Source: Psettodes erumei (taxonomy: Eukaryota; Chordata; Actinopteri; Pleuronectiformes; Psettodidae). From it: 64,000 nt of DNA. The stretch spans positions 1,426,001 through 1,490,000 of the forward strand of contig JAFBJZ010000601.1 of NCBI GenBank assembly GCA_016785225.1. Reading direction: 5' to 3'. Under the pieces are notes generated by a model, which searched no databases, was not told the origin of the DNA, and saw only the letters and a program-made list of their open reading frames with translations. The position numbers and the translations under genes are program-made. This document shows, piece after piece, positions 27,201 to 39,200 of the stretch. The first letter of the stretch is position 1. Each line of letters opens with the position of its first letter.

Positions 27201-30200
27201 GCTGTGACAGAACTATTTCATTTGCGTAAACAACATTAACCAACCACTAAAAGAAGAGTGGTCTACTTTCTGAGATCCACTGGGAATTTCCTTATATACA
27301 AAGACGTGCTCTTGAAATAAGGAGGATATCGTATACCACACAAAGTGCACTACATCAGTTCAAACACTTCCCAGTTTGCAATGCAACAATGTTGCAACTT
27401 GGCCTTTCACATGGAAAAGGATATAACTCCTTTCACTCTTTTGTCTTAGTAAGTGAAGTTAAGTTAATGTAGAGCATGGACTGGTACAACTGAACCCTCA
27501 TTCATCACACACTTGTATGCATGCATTTCTGCAACTGGACTCATTTACAAACAGGCATAAAAAGAAAATATATGTTCATCTTTTTTTAAGCCGCAATGTG
27601 TTGTTGTGCCGTGCAGATTGAGACAGCTGACGTCACAACAAACCTAAAACAAATGTGTATATAGGATGAGACACAGATGTGCCAGAAGTGACTGAGATGA
27701 GAAAATGAATGTTGAATAAACATGTTAACTGTGGTAACTGTTGTTACCACTGTGCACCCTTCTCCTGAAAGCCCATCTACCAAAAAAGATAGAGCTAAAT
27801 GAACAGCAGTTAGTTAAAATTCAAACTGGGATAAGTTGAAGAGGCTGAAATAGACAAAGAAAAGCAAAAAGAAGGGGGTGGAGGAAATGCAGAGTCTCTT
27901 TGCTGTGCAGAAAATCATTTTCCACACATGGGCATCAATCGGCGCGAATAATTCTTCAAACTTTTTTAAGTCCGACTTTAAATGGCATTACATATGTAGC
28001 GAGGCATGAAAAATTAATACGCTGGAGTCGGGAAAATGTCAAGGGTAATGATCTCCGCAGCAGCTTACCTCCTTAGCTTTCTGTTTCAGTCGAGCTTGCT
28101 CTGGGTCCTCTTGCCTGGAGCGACTCTGCGGAGTAAAGGGGAGGGGGAAACACAGGTTAACAGCTGGTTTAAGGAGCCCACCCCACCACCACCCCCCTCC
28201 TACTCATCTGTTGCTGCTGCAGCAAAAATAGTGCAAAATGGGAACAGGATACAGAGGTGTCAAGGACATCGTATTTGAATTCAGAGAAGTGCAATGGAGC
28301 ACCCCCCGGGGGGCAGTGGCCTTTAAACCCGCTCCAAATCCAGCCCTAAATAAGCCGCTGGAGGGGGATTCTAATCAAAAGAGGTTATTAAAAATTCCGC
28401 ACGAGCCAGCACACACACACAGTCACACACACACACACACACACACAGGGCAAAGGATGTTGGTGAGTATCACTGGCAGTGGCTGAGTGTGTGTGTGTGT
28501 GTGTGTGTCACTGTGAGCCAGTGTGGCTATCCATTGCTGTGTGTGTGTATGTCCCTGGCGTAACAACACAGCACTTCTATTTTAATCAGCAGCCAAGATC
28601 TGGGTGGATGTACTTGTCCCTGGGAATCCTTCACCACACAGCCAAATGTACGTGTACGGCCGAGCACTGCGGGCAATACGGCAGATTACGGTTCTGCTCG
28701 CTAAATGAATGCAGTTATTTTGTGAGGCTGGACATGATCTGTGTAGTTATATTTTGGCTGGAGTGACAAAAATTAGGGTCGGGTCCGTGAACGTCCCCTA
28801 ACATTTTTGTGCGTTCTCTTTTATTCATTTCAAAAGTAGTATCATGTAGGCCTGTGTGAAAGAATGGTACTGTACAATAAAACGTCCCTTGAATATATTT
28901 TACAATGCACTCATGCATCACGCAGTTAAAGATCCATTTTAGCTTCGTGAATTTATTTTTTCTACTTCCAGTAACAAATCAGTCAGATCAGGTGCCGGGC
29001 CCCCCCACTCCTGCCTTGACCCTCCACCTCCCCTTCTCTCCTTCCTCTTCTCATCGTCTCTGCCTCATGCACCGAGAGCTGCTCTTCCTAGCCTTCCTGC
29101 TAATTGGCTTTAAATATATCAGGCGGTTCACGTACTGGTCGGTATCTCAACTAAGACTAATGTGTTTGCCCTGCGGCTGGCCAGAGCTTCCCTCAAGACT
29201 TGAGTCATATTTTAAATGGACTGCGACGAGGAGGGGAGGAACCGCTGTGAAGGGAGGAGGGGAGAAGATGTGGACGGTGCGATGGTGGGTGGAGAGGATT
29301 ATTTTTTTTTGTGGGTTTCTTGTTCAAGAGGTCAAATTAGAGGGGGCTCGAGCGGGAGAGCGGCAGGCGGGGAGGTGGGAGGGGTTGGTGCAGATGGACT
29401 GTTTACAAAGGGCAGCGGTGCCACTGGCATGCTTTACATCTCCTCTGTCAGCTGCCCTGGTTTTCCCCCTTACAGAGAGAACAAGGGGGAGAAGGGGAGA
29501 GGAGGTCTGACAAGCTGTGTTGGGGTTGGGTGGAGTGTGCTTCACTTAAATAATAAAGAAAAACTCCACAAATACAGCAGTGTATGATTAATTTGTGATG
29601 TCGGCCATATTGCAGAGTTATTTTGTAAAAGGCGCATCGCTGTAATTATTTATTTATTTATTTATATATTTTTACCTCAACCAGTTTTGTGTAGTTCTAC
29701 TTAGCTTCTCACATAGCCCAGAATGACTTATGAAAACCACCAGAGGGTTGTACTTGTTTCATTTAGCTGTGGGTTGTATGTGGAAAGAGGAAAGTTAACT
29801 TGATATTGAATATTCCGTCAATATATTCTCCTGAATATTGAGTCCACCGGGCAAAACCTGTTATTCCTCTTGCGGTCATCACACATATATTCATACATTT
29901 GGTTTTTGTCATTTGCTTTGCAAAATTACTAAAAGTAAACAAAATGAATACCCATGAAGTTGCCGGTAACAAATATTGAGCTTCACTTTACGTCTGTCTT
30001 TATGTGAGAGCAGTGGTGTTATATACAGTGAAAAAAATGAGACATGCCATTAATGCAATACAGTGTGTGCTCGCTGCATAAAGTTTGAGGCTGATGATGT
30101 ATTCAGTAATGAATTTCTCCCTGTACGAACATGGGTCTAACATGGAAAGTGCAATCAAAAAGGTTTTGAATGCCAAACACATTTAAGGTTTAGACAGTTG

Positions 30201-33200
30201 GCACTCCAAGTAAAATACAGTCGAACACAACAACAACAAAAATGCAGCAATGGTAGATCAGAGGTTACACTGTTTTAACTGTTTTAACACTGTCCCTTTA
30301 AATCAGCATGTTATGTTGACAGGGGGTAGAGCCAGTGTGCTGATTCAGCAGAAGCAATAAATCTACCTGTCCATCCAATAATGTAAAACAGTCAGAAAAA
30401 GCTTCAGCTCATAGTGAAATCAGAAATATTATCTGCATGCTGTCAGGCAGTTTGTTGGTGTAAGACATTTCACAATCAACAGGCCAAAATCTGCTTTCCA
30501 AACTTCTCCTCCTTGAACTGCAACGCCGTGGCAACAAGAGCAAAAAAGCCACAGACATGGCTCTGAGGTGAAGTCAAACTCTCCTCAACCAGGCTCATGC
30601 AATGCAAATAGCCCCGGGGTGTAGCCCTTCCCACAAGAACTTGGCTAAATTTGCAAAAGTTCTCCACTAATCCCGTTAATAAAGAGATCTCTTCACAGTA
30701 TTAAAGAAAAAAAAACTATACTGTTACACTACTTACACTGTTTAACCGTGTAGAACTGAAAACTCACAGCGAGGATCTAAAAGCTGTACTATTCCTTTTT
30801 TAACAACACACTTCTCCATGTCGTTTCCTGCTGAGGCAATGTCTTTTTTTTTTTTTTTTTTACAACCATGAGCGAGGCTATCTGGTTTCTCCTAAAAGAA
30901 CAAACAGAGAGGTCATGAGGTCCGGTGGCCAGTGTTCATCAACTAGAGGATTTTCTAATATCCTGCATGGCACGACCAGAGCGTAATAATGAAATTAAGA
31001 CAGTGAGGTGTGCTGCAATGAGAATCTTTACTATGGGACATTGGCTCCATTCAAAATTAATTAAATTAACCTAGCTTTCTGCTAATGTTGCACTGCAGGG
31101 CATTTTCATTTACAAAAGATTCACTCTCTCTTTTTTTTTTTTTTGGTCTGTGGTGATCTTTTCAAATTTGAAGACCCGTTCTTACTGATAAACAAATGCT
31201 TCAACATGCAAAGAACTGAGATCAGAATAGTGGACAGGTAACAAAATACAAGGATCCTATTTTTAAGTAGTTTTGTTATTTAGTTACTATATATATTTCA
31301 TTATTCCCCCTCTACAGTGCATGTTTTATTGTGTCAAATTATTATCAGCTTCATGCACTAACCATCCATCTATGAACAGGACAAAAGTGAAAACTACACA
31401 AAGACAATATAGACTATTTTCAAAGGACAAAACGTAACTTATGTCCTTGAACAAAAAAAAAAGGACTACACCATCTGGACAGGATCCATATCATTTCACA
31501 TGACTTGCTCCTGAGTACTATTAGAGTCAATAATTTATACAATCAGCTGAATGCATGAATAACAATGGACAGCAAAAAGCTTATGACATGGAGCCAAGAA
31601 AAGAAATCACCATCATTTTTGACGATTGTAGATTAATATTAGATAATATTAGATATGGCTCTGTTTCAGACGTTTTAAATAATTCTCTGACTTGGCAGTG
31701 TGTGTTAGCAGCTGGTAACTGTTGAAATGATGACTAGCAATTACTTTTCTCTTATGTCCTCCTAACTAATTACAACTCCATAAAATAATCGTCGCCATCA
31801 GTCGGGATGCAGTGAAAAGCATTGCTCGTAGACTGGGTTTGAAATGACAGTTGAGATGAAGTGCGCTCTGCTGCCAAACATAGCAAAGCTAGTCAGTGTC
31901 ACTCCACCCAACAAAACCTGGGCAAGTAATTCATCGGTTGATTAACCGATGATTTATTTGTTGCTAAAGAGTTACTGCTGTAATATATTTGTGCATTATC
32001 GAATGCTGACCTGCACATCAAAAGGTGCAGCCAGTATGATAAGCTTTTTTTTAATATGCATTAAGTTTTTACAAAGCAAGTATCTCTGATCATAATTACC
32101 AATGGAGTTTATTCTAAACAAATCTCTATTACAGCTGCTGGAAAAATGCAGTTTCTCCTCCTTAATCCTAGATATTTACAACAATATATCAGGCTATATA
32201 TTTTGATAGATAGATGGATAGAAACATCACATGCTGGCTTCTCTGACACTGAGAAATCTGTCCTCTCTTCTAAATGGATGTGTCGTTTCACCTGAGCTGT
32301 CAAAGCTCATGATAGAAGGATGTTTTGCAGGTTGAACGTGGGGCTGGGTGAGTGTGCTAGCGTGTGTGTGGCTGGGGGTACGAAATGTAAGGGCCCCCCA
32401 CCCCCTCGCTGTGTCCGGGGAGGAAGAGCCAGGACAGAGGAGCCCTGGGGCCAGGAGCCTGGGAGGACACAGGGAGGTCACTTCATCCACTGGTGTCACA
32501 CTCTAATTCATCTGTCAGGGCCTGCACAGGAGCAACATGCACACACACACACACACACACGCACACACAGACATATACACACCAGTACACAAGCACGCAC
32601 TGTTGCATGGGGACATAACAACCCCCCCTCTCTCTCACTCACTCACACACACACACACACACACAGCAGGATGGTGAGGTGACAATAACTTACTTTAGCG
32701 GCTTTCAACAGGATCTCTCTCTCCTGCTCGTCCTTCCTCTGCTTCTCCATTCTCTCCAGCTGCTCGAAGAAGCGGAGCTGAGAGCGAACGTCTGCAGACT
32801 GCTCGTAGCACTCATCGTCCTGACAAGCAGAAAGAGAGAAAATCACTGCAGAGGTAACAGTTGGGGAGAAAAAAAAAGCTCAGCATCACATTCAGCGGCT
32901 GCTTCTCAGGCTTCTTCCACGAACTTAACAAACTTAAAGAGAGCACTCAGTCCGTCTGTACACAGTGAACAATCTCAAGTGTAAGAGAAAAACTGCTTCA
33001 CGCATTGTAAATGCGATGCTACTGTTGGTAATGTATTTGACCATCAGAGAATAAGAAGAGAGCAGAGTGGCTGAATACTTGTCTGACATCAGAGGCAGAA
33101 GATTGAGAAAGTCACAGAATAAAGCAACTTCAGACTCAAGTGAAACCTCCTTTATTAAGATAAGTCATGTATCAGTTTCCTCCAATTATTGTTACACTCC

Positions 33201-36200
33201 AAGTGCGCTTCACAACATTATTAAATCAACAACATTGCTATTTTCATTTTTAGTTAAGCCATGAATTATTTTTTAATCAATTCATCACTGACTCTATCAA
33301 TCATCTATAAGTCCAAAGTAAACAGCAAATGTTCATAGTAGCAAAAGTGGAAGCAGCAGGTTATTTTAACCAATTTCCTTGAAAACTGATGTAAATAATT
33401 CATCAGTTGCAGAATTGTTGCCAATCTGTTTTCTGTCAGCGCTGTGCCACAGTCAGTGTAAGCAGTCATGTCTCTCTCTGTTTTGACAATGTATGGAAAC
33501 ACAGTCATGCCGCACACACAAAAAAGCCACTGAGCAAAGAAGAGACAAAACAAAAACAGAGAGGTGGAGAGTAAATTGTCAAAAATGTTTTATAAAACTT
33601 GTGTGATTTAGTGTGTTTGACGTTAGGAGGCATAAATAATCGTGCATATCATGTGAGGTGATTCGAGAAGATGGTAACAAGCCTGAATTCCTGATACCAA
33701 ATGAATAAAACATGTCAAGATTAGGTTGAACTTATTCTATGTATTGGCTGTAATTACAGCAGTGCCCCCTGTATACGTGTTCATTTGGGCTGAGCTGACA
33801 TAACAACAAATGGTCACACGGCTCCCATGATCATTGTCATGATTAGAATTACAATAAATAACTTTCTTCAAAAACACCGTCATTATGAACTACACATCCG
33901 GGTAAATCGAGAACCCAAACTTCAGAATACTGTTCAACTGGAACAGTCTGAACACATCAACAGACAAAAACACAGATGATGCTTCTCTTTGCATACAGAG
34001 CATCACTTCCCACTTGGGAAAAGGAAAGGCAAAGTGTAAGAACAACTTTTGTAGGTCATCAAAAGTTAATAGGATAATTGCTTATTTCACATGTTTGCCT
34101 GTGTGTATGTCTGCACGTCGCCTGTGCTGCTGCGCTCTCCTCCCGTACTTGATTTCTCTATCAGTCTCTTCTCCATCTGTGCGCGTCGGCTCTGTCTGTG
34201 TGTTTCCATGAGTGGATGAGAGACGCTGGGTGGCACAGAGCACAAAGACACATCAGAGGAGGCGCATCGCCAGCGCCCCTCCAACCCCCGTCTCTCTCTC
34301 TCCCTCTCATCCAGTCTCCCTCCTCTTTGTTGCAGCGCTGAGCCTGCACTCTTGCCGTAGCTCCTGCCGCCGCTGCCGAAGCCCGGTTGCTCTTTAAGGC
34401 CGCGGCGTCTTTTGGTCTTTTCTTTCTTTTTTTTTTTCTTCTTTTTTTTTTTCGCTGATGTCAACAGAGTGGCTTCACAGAGCTCCGTGCCTCGCTCACA
34501 CACACCTCATTTACAAAACCACAAAAAAGGAAAAGAAGGAACGGAAAGAAGAAGAGGCACAAAACAAGATGGGGACAGCGGCAGCGATTCTCTTCCTCCC
34601 TCCTCCTCTTCCTCCCGCCTCGGCATCAGGAAAAACACATTTTCAAAGTTCCCTGTTCTCCCAACAATGCCAAGATTTAGGCTTGTAGTTGAGATGGATT
34701 TGCGCTTTAATGTACACCAATTAAATGTGGTTATATAGATGCATTCAAGAGCAACAGGAAATAAAGCCACCAATAATGAGAAAAGTGTGCAGGTTTACAC
34801 AGACGTGACTCTGAAGTAAGTTTTGACTGACTGACTGACTGAAAAGTCTAAGATTACCTGTTTATCATCTTAGTGGTAAAGACAATTTCTCATATCAACT
34901 TTTATGCATTTGTGTGAATTTGTGTGTTAGAGGGGGGAAAAACACATTTCATGCCACTGTGTCCCTGTGTGTAAAAGTTGGTGCATACAAGTGTGTCCAT
35001 ATTAGAGCTTATGCGTTCATGTGTGCTTCAGTGTGCCGATAAAGTTTCTTTCCCACCTCAAGTGATATCATATCCCCTCCAAATTTGAATCCGATATTAA
35101 CTGTATATTTTCTTACATAAATATCTCACCATGAACTGTTTGACAATATGACTTATGCTGTTGCCAGGTATGTTTGTGAGTGTGTAGGGGCATATGTGTA
35201 TGCGTTCTTCCTACCTTACAGGAGTCCAGTCGGTGCTGTGCGATAGTGGAGACTTTTTCTACCACAGAGCGAAGTCGTGACTGTGTGGCGTGCGAGATGA
35301 ATGTCACTGCCTCCATGGGGACCTCTGTGACTCCAAACTTCTTAGCTGTGAAGGATACACAAACACAAACACACATCTGTGCTTCTGTCTTTGTGACTCA
35401 ATGACGTGACGCATTCCCCGGCCGCTGAACCTTAACCTAGCGCCTACCCTCAAACGTCCTCACTCAAAAGGTGTAAAACTCATCCTTACAGTGTGTAGCC
35501 ATACAAGTGCGCATGCACACACCCTTTTGGAATCAGTATATCATGAATACCAGTTTGGCACCTCTTTCTCAAATAACAGGTACAGTTTGTACCTCTTCTT
35601 CTGCTTCTTATAATTAAGCCCATCTTTCTCATTCAGCTCCCTGATTCTGTCACAATTAAAACAGTGATCGTCTTCCTGTACCATTTGAGAGCTTTACAAC
35701 ATCACCTCTGTCCTCACTTTTGATTTCCTGAAGGGATAAAAAGAAGGTTGAAAGTAACTGTTTTATCATCACTTCTCTTGCTTCCACAGTTTGGCTTTTT
35801 GAGGAAAAAAAACAGCTAAGCAGGTATAAGGTAATTGCTTCTGGGGGAACACACACATTCATACACACACACAAACAAACAACTCATGAAAACACACCAA
35901 CATAAGACCACAACCTTCATTCAGTGCCTCCGCTCATACACACCTACTGTACTCAAAGACACATTCCCACTGCCTGGATTAGTGTGCGCAATTAACTCCC
36001 AGAAATAGGACTCATCACACAGGAAAGTTAATTTGTTTCACAGTCTTAGTGCAAATTCCAGAGTGGCTTTACTTGCTAAGCTCCTCCAAGTGTATAAACG
36101 ACATTGACCATCTCTTTTCGTAGGATAATTTAGTTTCCTCGGAGCAAAACTCATCTGAAGTCATAACAAAAGAGAGGAGGACAGACTTTGGTGGGGTTAC

Positions 36201-39200
36201 TATCTGTTTCCAACTTCCTTTTAAATATTCCATTAACATAATTTTCTCTCTGGCACCCTTTTAAATAAACCACACCAATTATTTAAATCAGCTGAACAAT
36301 ACATATATTCCTCACCAGCTTGAGCTTTGAAATAGATGGAGGGAACCCTGTTAGCCTTATAATTACAGTGGAAATACATGTGGCAATGTCACAAGGTCAG
36401 AGAAAAACACTAATAGGCCTCTGCTTCCTTACAAAATAAGATCTTACAGGGACATTAATATTTCAGAGAAAGTTTAAGAGAATTAGCCAGAGAGGGACAC
36501 ATTTCTGTGAGCAACAACACATTCTCCGGCATGTAATGATACAAATCATTATCATCACCTAGATAAAAAGGCCCGTAACACTGCTAAAAAGAGACGGCTG
36601 AATGGAACAGCTTTAATATTTAGCTCAATTTATACTGGAAAGAGAGAGAAGTTAACAGGAATCACATACAATCACAGGCTGTAACGGATGGCGAACGTTA
36701 ACACGCTGAATGAAGAACATGGTAAACTACATATCATACCTGCACAACATCAGCATGTCACACTGTCACTGCGAGCGTGTTAGCATGATGATGTTCCCAT
36801 TTAGCCCAAAGCATCCCTCTGTCTCTGTCTGTTTCAGTTTAGCCTCACAGGGCTGGCAGCGTGGCTCAGTCTCATCTACAAGTAATGTCCCCAATAATGA
36901 TTTCAATTCATGACAATAGCAAATGAATAAATATAATAATACAAATGACTACAGGGATTGAGGCATGGATTCCCTTTGTGTTTTTAAATCAAAACATAAG
37001 ACCTGTCTCTCTGGCCAAGCTATTTCATTAACATGTGTGCTTGTGGATCTGTTACTTCCCACATCAAACCAATAGATCACATCAAATTTTGTGCAACGCT
37101 CGTTACTGTACAGATGTGTAAAGTATAAACTTGTCTTGCTAGTCAAACTGCTTACTTACAATAAAGGGATTCTTTTTCTGCTGTGGAGCTGCAGAGCTCT
37201 AATGAGCAGCTGCAATCCTTTGAGAGATCAGGTGAGAAATAAGGACAATGAATTAAAGGAGACATTTCCAACAGGTCAGTCATGTATATGTACAGTATAT
37301 TTGTGTTATTATTAATAATTGTGCTCGTCAGCCAGCACATTGTACTTAAAACTGTCTTATGTTAAGACCACAATGCACTCTTATGCAGTAGCTGCCTGCC
37401 TGTCATTTTCAACACAATCCCATAGAGAGGCAAAATCTGCATGGAGGCCTGGTAACTTGAATATTTATTTAGTATAGAACTGACTGGTATCCATAGCAAC
37501 AAGGGTCCCCCTGAAAAGTAGCTGGCAGTGAACATGGAAAAGGCCTTGAATGAGCCATCTATGCTAGTTTATATTATGATACCTGATAAATGGACTGTAA
37601 TTACTCCACTCAAAGCGCTTTACATTACAGGTCACATTGACCCATTCACACACACATTCATACACTGCTTTATCCAGTATTTTCCAATCACACACTTCTT
37701 GCCCAGGGACACTTCGACATAGAGAATGGGGAAACTGGGTACTGAACCACCGACCATCCCATTAGTGGACATCCCACTCCTGAGCCACAGCAGCCCAAAC
37801 ATAACGACCCCGGGACCCTGAGATATCTCACGCCACTGACCACAGCAAACTCATCTGAAATCTTCTCAACTGCACATTGAGGAGTCAAGGTATGATAAAG
37901 TCACTAGTGCTCATCCATTAGCAGAGATCCTAGAAACCCAAGAGGCTGTTCCAGTCCACAAACCGCTTACATGTGCTTCACATGATGCCAAGAATAAGAC
38001 CTTCTTTCTCCAAGCAAATAAAAATGGACATCTGACACCAAAGCAACCCCTGCTCCCTAGTCCAAAGCCAGGGTTCTGAATATGGTCATAAACTCTTACC
38101 TGACTCACACATGTAGACCTATGTAAACACTAATGGCCCCCTTAGTAATCTGTTTATCCCAGTCCCAGAGGGTGTCTCTGTTCAGGAACCTTGACAGAAT
38201 ACATGATAAATGTACAATATGACTTAATCCAATTGTGCACATACTGTACTGTTACTGATTTAATGCAATCCACTTCTCATAAAGATTGGCTACCTAATTG
38301 CTTGGCAGAAATGCACTACACAATAAAACTAACAACCTAGACTAGGTTTGATAATGTATCTTAAAAAATGAGATTTTAATTGGTAAATAATTAGCAAAAT
38401 GTATCATTGTGCACACGTTAGAAACCCACAAACCAGACCAACTGTTTGAGATATACTTGCTGTTTAACAGCCATCTGTGTCATGGAAGCATTACTTTCAC
38501 ATACACATACTGTACATGTGCAACGTGTACTGAGGATACCTCTAGACGGCAGACCAGAGAGCTCAGACATATAGAACCTCCTGATTTGCATGAAGTAAAC
38601 AATAAATGCGACGACTTTCCAAGCAGACTTCTAAAATGTTACTGCTATTTTGACCGCTGTTTTCCCCAGCGGCAGGTCATGCTAGTTTCATGGTACAGTA
38701 AAGTTGATATGAAGCACTTTCTCTGTATGGAAAGAGAACCTACCAGGACAGTACATCGTGCTTGAGAACACATCCAAATCCAGAAAGAGAAAAAACAGCT
38801 TGAACCATTTAGCCATTAAATTGTGCTATTAAGATACATTTGGGAAAGATTTTGAGGTAATATTCCATGCATGGGTGCTTATTTTAATAGATCTTTTATT
38901 ATTTTTATTTCCTTTTTTCATTGTTATATTTCAAGTCTTTGAATTGGACTGTTTGGGGGCATTTGTAACAGCATTAAGAACCTGTGTGGGATCTGTCTGC
39001 TTGTGTGTGTGCATTTGATCAGCTCATGGTCATGTATGCACATGACATTACATGTGAGTGTTTGTGTGTTGGAACTTAAAGATAGCAGTGGACTATCATT
39101 ACTTTGAGGAGTTTTTCTAGAGAGCTCCAGCTGTGTTCCTGAGATGGGGAGGGCTGTTTTGCAACCTCATAACACCACCACCACCCACCCCCCAGCTCAA

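Larger units (their letters stand above)
14378..28068 (-). other. taf4: taf4 intron, 13.7 kb
   Basis: Largest complete intron. It carries CA/GT microsatellites (15210-15239, 26292-26316), a purine tract (about 16005-16085), a poly-A/GA run (17759-17815), a TTAGCATG-type repeat (about 18372-18690), a TAATTA block (20546-20622), an AACGTTA cluster (22810-22940) and a POU/TCF block (about 26340-26620). No exon was recognised. Confidence 0.75.
28126..32693 (-). other. taf4: taf4 intron, 4.6 kb
   Basis: Intron containing CA and GT microsatellites in opposite orientation (28410-28447, 28487-28508), a TTTA tandem repeat near 29648, poly-T runs (30844-30861, 31128-31144) and CA repeats at 32540-32569 and 32644-32665 close to the donor. 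Confidence 0.8.

Noticed and set aside
28302..28313. CCCCCCGGGGGG palindrome
   Set aside because: A 12-bp mirror of two homopolymers with no associated feature. A weak CTCF-like reading across it has two mismatches.
28905..29510. 201-codon plus-strand open frame
   Set aside because: Unrecognisable protein with low-complexity Gly/Arg/Glu tail. It lies wholly inside a taf4 intron with no promoter or splice context.
34087..34503. Minus-strand frame with a poly-Lys run
   Set aside because: The Lys run is simply the T-rich tract at 34417-34452 read in reverse. No other protein features.
37161..37181. Possible 21-nt microexon with a gtaagt donor in the histone-fold intron
   Set aside because: It would keep frame, but the acceptor lacks a pyrimidine tract and an insertion between ET and KKFG inside the histone fold is unlikely.
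38101..38150. CAG/gtaaga donor on the minus strand
   Set aside because: Every nearby acceptor gives a stop codon in the required phase.
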